19,149 bases of DNA from Gemmatimonadota bacterium (GTDB lineage Bacteria > Gemmatimonadota > Gemmatimonadetes > Gemmatimonadales > GWC2-71-9), in the NCBI GenBank assembly GCA_003220985.1, contig QHTY01000081.1:1-19149 (forward strand), read 5' to 3'. Below, piece after piece: positions 7,536 to 14,122 of the stretch. The position numbers and the translations under genes were made by a program. The notes beneath the pieces were generated by a model. It was given only the letters and a program-made list of their open reading frames with translations, did no database searches and was not told the DNA's origin. Every line of letters starts with the position of its first letter. Position 1 is the stretch's first letter.

Positions 7536-10500
7536 CTACGCGCCCGGCCGGTCGTAACCGCCGTCCGGGCGCAACACCCAAGCCTCGGCGGTACTCAACT
7601 CGCTCGCTAGAACATCGTCCAACCGGCGTCGGGCGTCCGGGTCGAAGACCGGTGTCATGACCTCGACCCGTCGCCGCAGGTTACGCGGTCGCCAGTCGGC
7701 CGACCCGATGTAGTACTCCTCATCGCCGGCGTTCCCGAAATGGTAGATCCGCCCATGCTCGAGAAACCGACCCAGGATGCTCACCACGCGGATGCGCTCG
7801 GACAGCCCAGGAACCCCCGGCCGCAAGGTGCAGATGCCTCGTACGACGAGGTCCACGTTCACGCCGGCGTCCGACGCCCGGTAGAGGGCCTGGATGACGG
7901 TCGAGTCGGAGAGCGCGTTGAGCTTGGCACGGATGCGGGCCGGCTTCCCGGCGCGCGCATGCGCAGTTTCGCGGTCGATCATTGCCAACAGCCGATCGAG
8001 CAGGTCCGTGGGGGCGGCGAGGAGGTGGCGGAGGTGCACCTGCGGCGCATGGCTCGAACCGGTCAGCTCGTTGAATAACGCGTGCACATCGCCGGTGATG
8101 CGCGGGTCGGCCGTGAACAGCCCAAAATCGGTGTAAACGCGCGCGGTATTGGCGTTGTAATTCCCACTGCCGATGTGGGCGTGGCGATGGACGCCACCGT
8201 TCGCAGCGTGCCGAACGACCAACGCCATCTTGGCGTGTGTCTTCAGGCTCACGAGGCCCGTGACGACGTGAATGCCGTCGCGCTCCAGGCTGCGCGCCCA
8301 GCTGATGTTGCGCGCTTCATCGAACCGTGCCTTGAGCTCCACGACCACGGAGATGTCCTTGCCCGCTATGGCCGCGCGGCCCAGCGCGTCCCCAATCGGC
8401 GACGGACCGCCGGGCCGATATAACGTCAGCTTGATCGCACGGACCTCGGGATCCTCCGCCGCTTCCGCGATAAACCGCTCGAAGCTGTCGGGAAACGAGT
8501 CTTGCGGGTGATACACGAGTACGTCGTGCGCATCGATCTGCTCGGCCACGGGACGGTCAGCCGCGAAGGGCATGTGCGGCGCTAGTGGCGCGTAGTCGGG
8601 GAACGAACCGGCCGCAGCGATGTCGCTCAAACCACCGAGGTCGACGATGCCCTCCGAGACGTAGACGTCGGCGGCGTTCAGCGTGCTTTCACGCTCGCTT
8701 TCCTCGAACCGCAGCTCACGCTGCAGCAGGTCCTGGAGCGCCGGCGGGGTGCTCGACTCGAACTCGATGCGCAGAACCAGCCGCGATTGCCGCCGGACCA
8801 GCTCCTCTTCGATCGCCTGCAGGAAATTGGCGGTCGTCGTCTCGTCCAGTTGCAGGTCGCCGCTGCGGGTAAGCCGAAAGGCATATGCTCCGACAACGAT
8901 CCGACCGGGGGAGAGCAAGTCGAGGTTGGCGCGTACCAGATCCTCTGCCGCGAGCCAACGTCCTCCCAAAACGGGGTGGAATCGTGGGGAATCCTGCGGC
9001 AGCTCTACGATGGCATAGTGCACGGGCGCGCTGGGGCGATCCTTGAGCACCACGAGCAGCGCGGTGCGGCGGTCGCCGATCAGCGGGAAGGGATGACCCG
9101 GCGCTCGTGTCAGCGCCTTGGGGCTGACAAACGGCAGGATCTCCGCAGCGCATTTCGTACGCAGCTCGACGCGCTCGCCGTCGGAGAGCTCGTCCCAACG
9201 CGCCAGCGGCACCACCGGCGCGAGCGAACGAAACGCCTGATACTGCCGTGTCAGAAGCGGTCGCAGCCGCACGCCGAACGCGTCCAGCGTTTCCTGGGGG
9301 CGGAGACCGCCCCCATCCGCGGAGGGCGCGTTGTGCCCACTTGCGACGAGCTGTTTCAGCGCACCAATCTGCGTCATCACGAACTGGTCGAGATTCGTCG
9401 AGAAGATGCTCAGGAACCGCAGCCGTGCCGCGACCGGCGTCCGGGCGTCCTCGGCGAGCTCCAGCACGCGCGCATTGAACTCGAGCCATGACAGCTCGGG
9501 GTTGAGAAACTGCTCGGGGGCGGGGGCCACACGGGTGGCATCCTTCGCGCTCTGGCGCGGCGCCGCCACGCGCAACTCCGTCAAGGTGACCCGGCTCGCG
9601 AGTGCGATGGCGTCATCGTCCGGCGTCGCATCCGCGGTCTCGGTCACTCCGAACTGCGCGCCGGACCATTCGGGAACCAGCGGCGACCGGGCGGCGACAG
9701 TGAGTGCCGCGAGCGTTGCCGGATCGCGCAGCAGCGGCGAGCCGACGCGCGCGACCAGGTCCGCCGGGGCAAACCACTGGAGGGTCTCGCCGTTGCCGGA
9801 GCTCGTGGGCAGGCGGCGCGCCGTCCAGACCTCGAGCGGCACGCGGTCGCCCGTGCGGGGCACCACGGCGAGCAGCCGGAGCTGGCCCTCGCCGCTGCCG
9901 ACCAAGCGGCGCAGCACGGCCCGGCACGCTTCCTCACCGCTGCCCCTGTCCACCGGCAACCGCAGCTCGGCGCCGGTGCGGCACAGGCCGACGCGGCCGT
10001 GCGCCACGGCGACGAGTGCGACTTCGCGTTCGCCGCGCAGGTCGCGGCCGATCCCTTCCGCTGCGGCAACATCCAGTGCCGTGATGGCATGCTGCAGGGC
10101 GTCGGTGCCCGCAGGTCGCAGCGCAAACTTCCCTTCGAGCGTGCGCGAGAGCCGCGCCGCCGCACCGCCACCTCTCCAGCGCGGGCGCACGCTCAGCTCA
10201 CAGAGCGACGCGGTGATCTCCGAGCGGCTGAGTGAGATCACATCGGTCACGAGGTCGCAAAGCGGGAGCCGGATGACAGGAATACGGAGCGTGCGGCCTG
10301 CGCGCTCGACCTGGCGCTCGATCCACGGCGTGAGTCGCGCGGGATCGACGAGCGCGCGCAGCCGCCGGGCCGCCTCGGATGTTCCGGCGAGTGCCGCCAG
10401 GTCATCCACGGTCCGAACACGCTCGTCGATCCGCTGCCCCCCCTCGTCAGGCTGCCAGACCGTCAGGCGACGACCGCCGTCAGGCATGAAGCGGAGCCGG

Positions 10501-10679
10501 CAACGACCGCGACGCTGGCGCAGCTCACCGGCGGCCGTATCGAAGTACACATCGCGAAAGTGGGTCGAGCGTACTGGGCCGGGCGATGGGGCGATGCCGC
10601 CGGCCAGTCGTGGAAGGGGAGGGTCGGCCAGGATGCGCCCGAGGGTTGCCGCGTCCGGCGCATCCCACCGGAGGATCAT
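7536..10679 (-). CDS. ppk1: Polyphosphate kinase 1 with N-terminal CYTH-like and degenerate Nudix-like regions
   Basis: Polymerises the gamma-phosphate of ATP into polyphosphate. The C-terminal about 655 residues are a complete PPK1. Counting from ATG 10679, the family entry motif PELSWLEFNARVL is near 394. The phospho-accepting His815 is in SLKTHAK, followed by HIGSGNYNANTARVYTDFGL, and the second HKD-type motif has His975 in LEHGRIYHFG and GSADWRPRNL. Unlike the usual about 700-residue enzyme it has about 385 extra N-terminal residues. Residues 1-205 resemble a CYTH/triphosphate-tunnel domain (VYFDTAAGELRQRRGRCRLRF, then LEGKFALRPAG) but lack a clear ExExK. Residues 207-330 resemble a Nudix fold with a degraded box (GEEACRAVLRRLVG). 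The frame opens at a TTG (10703), but I chose ATG 10679 because it overlaps the upstream gene's stop as TAATG. Last gene of a three-gene minus-strand unit. Confidence 0.93.
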   Translation of the reverse strand: MILRWDAPDAATLGRILADPPLPRLAGGIAPSPGPVRSTHFRDVYFDTAAGELRQRRGRCRLRFMPDGGRRLTVWQPDEGGQRIDERVRTVDDLAALAGTSEAARRLRALVDPARLTPWIERQVERAGRTLRIPVIRLPLCDLVTDVISLSRSEITASLCELSVRPRWRGGGAAARLSRTLEGKFALRPAGTDALQHAITALDVAAAEGIGRDLRGEREVALVAVAHGRVGLCRTGAELRLPVDRGSGEEACRAVLRRLVGSGEGQLRLLAVVPRTGDRVPLEVWTARRLPTSSGNGETLQWFAPADLVARVGSPLLRDPATLAALTVAARSPLVPEWSGAQFGVTETADATPDDDAIALASRVTLTELRVAAPRQSAKDATRVAPAPEQFLNPELSWLEFNARVLELAEDARTPVAARLRFLSIFSTNLDQFVMTQIGALKQLVASGHNAPSADGGGLRPQETLDAFGVRLRPLLTRQYQAFRSLAPVVPLARWDELSDGERVELRTKCAAEILPFVSPKALTRAPGHPFPLIGDRRTALLVVLKDRPSAPVHYAIVELPQDSPRFHPVLGGRWLAAEDLVRANLDLLSPGRIVVGAYAFRLTRSGDLQLDETTTANFLQAIEEELVRRQSRLVLRIEFESSTPPALQDLLQRELRFEESERESTLNAADVYVSEGIVDLGGLSDIAAAGSFPDYAPLAPHMPFAADRPVAEQIDAHDVLVYHPQDSFPDSFERFIAEAAEDPEVRAIKLTLYRPGGPSPIGDALGRAAIAGKDISVVVELKARFDEARNISWARSLERDGIHVVTGLVSLKTHAKMALVVRHAANGGVHRHAHIGSGNYNANTARVYTDFGLFTADPRITGDVHALFNELTGSSHAPQVHLRHLLAAPTDLLDRLLAMIDRETAHARAGKPARIRAKLNALSDSTVIQALYRASDAGVNVDLVVRGICTLRPGVPGLSERIRVVSILGRFLEHGRIYHFGNAGDEEYYIGSADWRPRNLRRRVEVMTPVFDPDARRRLDDVLASELSTAEAWVLRPDGGYDRPGA

Positions 10680-11701
10680 TACCGGAGCTGAATTGTTCGG
10701 CAATTGCGCACGAATTCCCGACGTACCGCACCGGGGTTCTCGATGACTTTGAAGAAGTCATCGAAATACTGGAGCACGTTGCGGACGTCGCCCTCGGGGA
10801 GATCGGGGACGGCCCGCACGTTCGCATACATCGAATCTTTGGCGGCGCGAAACCGCGCAATCGCGCCCAGCAGCACACTGTCGGGCTGGCAAAAGCCCCG
10901 ATACCAGCGCTCGCGCACGGTCTTGATCGGGACCTGCGGCGGGGGGCTGGCGTAGGGGGCATTTACGGCGCCCGAGAAATCAAAGTCGTAGGGCACGGCG
11001 AGCAGGGGCCGTGGAGCCGCGGTCTTCTGAAAGACGGCCATGTTGTGCCGGCCCCAGACCGACCAGTCGTTGTTCCCGATCAGGTACTGGAAGACGGCGA
11101 CCAGCGTCATGTACGATGCCTCGATGACGGGATCGTAGACGTTGTTCGCCCGGACGGGCGTGGCAGCGATGCGCGCGGCCAACGCCGTGTCCGATTCGAT
11201 CAGGAAGCCGTAGCGGATGATCGTGTCATGACGAGCGGAGTCGACGTAGGTGACGTGGGCGAGTCGCACGCGGAAGCTCGTATCGGTCACGGCATTCAAG
11301 ACGCGATACAGTGCGTACTCACGCAGCAGGTTGCGCTCGGAGAGCCGGTCTCGCTGGCAATGTGTGACCAGTTTGAGCCTGTCCTCACCCGCGAATGGAG
11401 TACCATCGACTTTGTGGGACGGCAGGTCGAGTCGGATGGGCGGAAAGCTGCAGGTCTTGAGGCGGAAGATGCCCCGTGTGCGCAGCTTCACGGCGAGACT
11501 GCCGGAATCGCTCCCGCTGCCGTACTGCAGCGTGCCGGGATGGTCCTTGCGCTGTGTCCCGCGATCACGCGTCAAGGCATGGAGGTCGGTCTCCAATCGC
11601 AAGGCGAGTGGTTCATGATCGAGGAATAGGTGTGAGGCGTTGGTTTGGGCGCCTACAGCCGGTGCCAACAATAAAGGAAGGAGAACGAGGCTGTGCCGCA
11701 T
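10679..11701 (-). CDS. Secreted CotH-kinase-like protein
   Basis: A 340-residue exported protein with signal peptide MRHSLVLLPLLLAPAVGAQ. No catalogue family is obvious at first sight, but the order of motifs matches CotH-type secretory protein kinases: a beta-rich region with PIRLDLP and 'GTPFAGEDRLKLVTHC', then LLREYALYRVLNAVTD, then YGFLIESD, then VFQYLIGNNDWSVWGRHNMA (Asp212, Asn220) and LLAVPYDFDFSG (Asp239-Asp241). CotH phosphorylates spore-coat proteins in Bacillus, and CotH-like proteins are widespread in non-sporulating bacteria. They are often encoded next to VTC/CYTH-type polyphosphate polymerases. Here the stop codon TAA overlaps the ATG of the PPK1-CYTH gene, and the start lies 10 bases after the diguanylate cyclase stop, so the three form one unit. 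The fold call is by motif order only. Confidence 0.6.
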   Translation of the reverse strand: MRHSLVLLPLLLAPAVGAQTNASHLFLDHEPLALRLETDLHALTRDRGTQRKDHPGTLQYGSGSDSGSLAVKLRTRGIFRLKTCSFPPIRLDLPSHKVDGTPFAGEDRLKLVTHCQRDRLSERNLLREYALYRVLNAVTDTSFRVRLAHVTYVDSARHDTIIRYGFLIESDTALAARIAATPVRANNVYDPVIEASYMTLVAVFQYLIGNNDWSVWGRHNMAVFQKTAAPRPLLAVPYDFDFSGAVNAPYASPPPQVPIKTVRERWYRGFCQPDSVLLGAIARFRAAKDSMYANVRAVPDLPEGDVRNVLQYFDDFFKVIENPGAVRREFVRNCRTIQLR

Positions 11702-11711
11702 CGAGCCGAAG

Positions 11712-12894
11712 CTACGTCGATACGCGGTTTCGGCCAGCCTCCTTGGCTCGGTACAAGGCCCGATCGGCCGCCTGCACGACCTGGTCGGGCGATGTGTTGC
11801 GATGATTCCGCTCCGCGACGCCGATGCTTACCGTAATCACGATCGCCAGGCGGCTCTTGCGTCCCTTGTCGGCCTTCGGCTTCACGCGCGGGCGGAACCT
11901 GCGGCGCATCGTGAACCGGTGCGTTTCCACCATCTCGCGCAACTCCTCGAGGTGGGGCAGGCATTCCTCCTGGCCTCTGCCCGGGAAGACGAGCGCAAAC
12001 TCCTCCCCGCCGTAGCGATAGGCTGTGCCGCCGCCCGGGGATTGCGCCAGCTGCGCGGCAACCAGTCGGAGGACGTGATCGCCCGCATCGTGGCCGTACG
12101 TGTCGTTGAAGCGTTTGAAATGATCGACGTCCACCATCGCGACCGTGAATTGTCCACTCAAGCGTGGGAGGGCCTCGTTCAGCGCGCGCCGGCCCGGCAG
12201 CTCGGTCAGCCCGTCGCGATACGCCATGAGGTACGACGCCTCGATCACCGCGGCGACGAGAATCAGTCCCGCCGTGGCGAGCCAGATTTCCTGGCCGGGT
12301 CCCGCCGCGCGCCACGACAGTGCCGCGAACACGGCGATCATGGCGTAGACGTAGCCGCGCACGGGAGACTGCGGCTCGCTCAACCAGGCCATGACGAGCA
12401 GCACGGCAATCGCCAGAAATGCGATGATCGCGGGCTGTTGCAGCGGGGTCCATGCGGTGAACCGGCGCGGTAGCACGTGCGTCGTCAGCAACGTGACGAC
12501 CTTCTCCGGGAACGATCGCGCGAGAAAGACGATGATGAGGACCTGGACGCCCAGCAGCACCCAGCGCACCAGCCCAGCCGCCGTCAAGGTGCCGCGCTCG
12601 GGCAGCAGGGCGACGAGCCCGAGATTGATCGGCACCAGGAATGTCATCGCGTGAAAGAACAGGCGCTCCGCCCTGCAACAGGACGTACTCTGTGACTGCG
12701 AGAAGCGCGATGGCGAACACCAAGCGCGAGCGATTGAAGCGCCAGCCGAGCAGCAAGGCCGCTGCCACGACAGTGAAGGGGAACACCGTGGCGAGACCGC
12801 TTGCCGTGCCCCGGAGCGACGGCAGCGTCAGCAGCAACGCCGCGGCGACGAGGATGAGGACTTCGGGGACGAGCTTGGAGAAGATGCGTTTCAT
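11712..12894 (-). CDS. Membrane-anchored GGDEF diguanylate cyclase, frame interrupted near N-terminus
   Basis: Makes c-di-GMP from two GTP. The C-terminal GGDEF domain has RDGLTELPGRRALNEAL, VDHFKRFNDTYGHDAGD and the active loop RYGGEEF, and ends ADRALYRAKEAGRNR. There is no RxxD inhibitory site upstream of the loop (SPGG occupies the region). The N-terminus has about six hydrophobic segments. The frame from ATG 12894 gives MKRIFSKLVPEVLIL...LLAVTEYVLLQ and then runs out of register. Membrane sequence resumes in another frame as AERLFFHAMTFLVPINLGL. Removing one base from the GGG at 12671-12673 joins the two into a continuous 393-residue protein. As it stands, the longest clean frame starts at ATG 12647 (311 residues) and would lack the first membrane segments. 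First gene of the unit with the CotH-like gene and ppk1. Confidence 0.82.
12671..12673 (-). other. Frameshift position in the diguanylate cyclase gene
   Basis: The N-terminal frame reads ...CAG GGC GGA (Gln-Gly-Gly). The membrane domain continues naturally only if one G is removed, as CAG GCG GAG CGC CTG (Gln-Ala-Glu-Arg-Leu). Both sides are hydrophobic membrane sequence and do not overlap by more than a few codons. This supports a single extra base in the G homopolymer, whether a true mutation or a read/assembly error. Confidence 0.65.
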
Positions 12895-12919
12895 CGGGCC
12901 AGTAACGGTACATTTTCTT

Positions 12920-12983
12920 GGAGACTGGAGCTAGGAGTCTGGAGCCGGGGAACTCCAACTCCTGACTCCGAATTCCAGACTCC
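12920..12983. repeat. Long imperfect palindrome, copy 1
   Basis: Bases 12920-12944 pair with 12959-12983: by hand 20 Watson-Crick pairs and one G-U out of 25, around a 14-base loop. The 5' arm begins GGAGACTGGAGCTAGGAGTC, and a T5 run (12984-12988) follows on the plus strand. It lies between the divergent diguanylate cyclase start and the tRNA-Glu promoter. The arm is clearly related to copy 2 at 13199-13267 (about 19 of 27 bases by eye), so this is a dispersed palindromic element rather than a gene-specific terminator. Confidence 0.8.
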
Positions 12984-12994
12984 TTTTTGTCGGG

Positions 12995-13023
12995 TTGACC
13001 CGATCCGCGATGAGTGGCGATAT
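12995..13023 (+). promoter_or_regulatory. Candidate sigma-70-type promoter for the tRNA-Glu pair
   Basis: TTGACC at 12995-13000, a 17-base spacer, then CGATAT at 13018-13023, with the first tRNA starting 18 bases further on. The spacing and position are right for a tRNA promoter. The -10 matches the TATAAT consensus only partly. Confidence 0.5.
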
Positions 13024-13040
13024 TCACCGCGCGCACCCAG

Positions 13041-13113
13041 GGCGGTATCGTCTAGGGGACTAGGACGGAGCCCTCTCAAGGCTCAAACACGGGTTCGAAT
13101 CCCGTTACCGCTA
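13041..13113 (+). tRNA. tRNA-Glu (anticodon CTC)
   Basis: A 73-base cloverleaf. The acceptor GGCGGTA (13041-13047) pairs with TACCGCT (13106-13112), with G1-U72 as a wobble end pair and discriminator A13113. The D arm is GTCTAGGGGACTAGGAC. The anticodon stem GAGCC/GGCTC holds the loop CTCTCAA (anticodon CTC, reads GAG). The T arm is ACGGG-TTCGAAT-CCCGT. No CCA is encoded. It is followed six bases later by a second tRNA-Glu gene and is presumably co-transcribed with it. Confidence 0.95.
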
Positions 13114-13119
13114 TTCTCC

Positions 13120-13191
13120 GCCCCCATCGTCTAACGGTTAGGACACCACTCTTTCAAGGTGGGAACAGGAGTTCGATTCTCCTTGGGGGCA
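13120..13191 (+). tRNA. tRNA-Glu (anticodon TTC)
   Basis: A 72-base cloverleaf. The acceptor GCCCCCA (13120-13126) pairs with TGGGGGC (13184-13190), with discriminator A13191. The D arm is GTCTAACGGTTAGGAC. The anticodon stem CCACT/GGTGG holds the loop CTTTCAA (anticodon TTC, reads GAA and GAG). The T arm is AGGAG-TTCGATT-CTCCT. No CCA is encoded. Together with the neighbouring CTC gene both Glu codons are covered. Confidence 0.96.
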
Positions 13192-13198
13192 TTTCCTG

Positions 13199-13267
13199 GG
13201 AGACTGGATTCAGGAGACGGGATTCAGGGGTGGCAACCCAGGATCCTAAATCCTGACTCCCGACTCC
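13199..13267. repeat. Long imperfect palindrome, copy 2
   Basis: Bases 13199-13229 pair with 13237-13267: by hand 22 Watson-Crick and two G-U pairs out of 31, around a 7-base loop. The 5' arm begins GGAGACTGGATTCAGGAGAC and resembles copy 1 at 12920-12983. It starts 7 bases after the second tRNA-Glu on the plus strand and 6 bases after the stop of the convergent GGDEF gene on the minus strand. It could therefore terminate both, although no T run follows on either side. Confidence 0.8.
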
Positions 13268-13273
13268 TCCGCG

Positions 13274-14095
13274 TTACTCCTCCGCGTGATACTCGCGTTG
13301 CACGACGCAGTTACCGCCCGAATTCTTCGCCGCGTATAACGCATGATCCGCCACCAGCATGAGTTGGACGGCCGACGCGTCGGCCACCTGGCGGGGCAGC
13401 TCGACCAGCCCACCGCTGAGGGTGACCGTCGTTGACGCGCTCTCCACGAGGTTGCGACGGATTCTGGTTGCCACGATCAGCCCGGCCACGGCGTCGGTGT
13501 CCGGCAGGATGATCGCGAATTCATCGCCGCCCAGGCGGGCCGCGATGTCGGTGCCCCGCAGGCTCTTCTGGATCGCCGTGGCGACGCGCCCCAGGGCCTG
13601 ATCGCCGGCGTGATGGCCCCAGCGGTCGTTCAGCAGCTTCAGGCGATCGACGTCCACGAGCAGCAGCGAGAGCGGCACGCCGTAGCGGCGGCAGCGCGCG
13701 ATCTCGTGGGTCATCGTCGCGTCGAAGTGATAGCGGTTGAACAGGCCGGTGAGGGGATCCGTGATCGAGCGGTGCTCGAGCAGCTCGAGCGCCTCGTGCT
13801 CCACGATGGTTGGGGAGACGAGGTCGCCGCTGATGTTGAGCATGTAATCGACCGCGGCGACGACCGCGCCAACGTTGCGGCCCAGTCGCGAGCCCAGCTC
13901 CTGGCGATGCGCTTCGATCGCCGCGGCGCGCGCGGCGGCTTCGGTTGCGCTCAGCCGCGCGTGCGGGAACATGCGCTGCAGCGGCAGCGTAGCGGCGTTC
14001 TCTACCACCTCGGCTAAGCGGCGATCGACTCCCGAGCGGCGGTCTGCGCCGCGGCGTCGCTCTTCCACCGGGTGGAGATTACCAGCCGATGGCAT
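13274..14095 (-). CDS. Soluble GGDEF diguanylate cyclase with an I-site
   Basis: A 273-residue cytoplasmic protein with no membrane segment. The N-terminus has an Arg/Glu-rich stretch (EERRRGADRRSGVDRR, residues 11-26) and a helical region to about 105. The GGDEF domain follows: ITDPLTGLFNRYHFD (111-125), LLVDVDRLKLLNDRWGHHAGD, the loop RLGGDEF (GGDEF at 189-193), and the end ADHALYAAKNSGGN. RGTD at 180-183 lies five residues before GGDEF, the classical inhibitory I-site, so product inhibition by c-di-GMP is expected. ATG 14095 is 27 bases after the stop of the TPR gene, and no Shine-Dalgarno is obvious. It is the last gene of the lipoprotein-TPR-GGDEF unit and ends just before palindrome copy 2. 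The N-terminal helices may dimerise or bind the TPR partner; that is inference. Confidence 0.92.
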   Translation of the reverse strand: MPSAGNLHPVEERRRGADRRSGVDRRLAEVVENAATLPLQRMFPHARLSATEAAARAAAIEAHRQELGSRLGRNVGAVVAAVDYMLNISGDLVSPTIVEHEALELLEHRSITDPLTGLFNRYHFDATMTHEIARCRRYGVPLSLLLVDVDRLKLLNDRWGHHAGDQALGRVATAIQKSLRGTDIAARLGGDEFAIILPDTDAVAGLIVATRIRRNLVESASTTVTLSGGLVELPRQVADASAVQLMLVADHALYAAKNSGGNCVVQREYHAEE

Positions 14096-14122
14096 AGTTC
14101 GAGAGCTTGTGGTGCTGGAAAC

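Noticed and set aside
10680..10703. TTG at 10701-10703 as the ppk1 start
   Set aside because: It adds only eight residues not needed for the CYTH-like fold. ATG 10679 overlaps the upstream stop as TAATG.
9331..10746. A 471-codon open frame on the plus strand
   Set aside because: It is antisense to ppk1, is Ser/Arg/Ala-rich low-complexity and shows no domain. The minus-strand PPK1 is unambiguous.
10586..11629. A 347-codon open frame on the plus strand
   Set aside because: It is antisense to the CotH-like gene and the ppk1 start. It has no signal peptide or motif, whereas the minus-strand frame has both.
11653..12655. Continuation of the diguanylate cyclase N-terminal frame as a 413-residue protein
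   Set aside because: After about residue 74 it turns into Arg/Ala/Pro-rich sequence while the other frame carries membrane segments and GGEEF. The long frame is fortuitous.
12920..12988. Palindrome copy 1 plus T5 as a Rho-independent terminator
   Set aside because: It has the right shape, but no plus-strand gene ends upstream of it. It lies upstream of the tRNA promoter, so I class it as a dispersed repeat.
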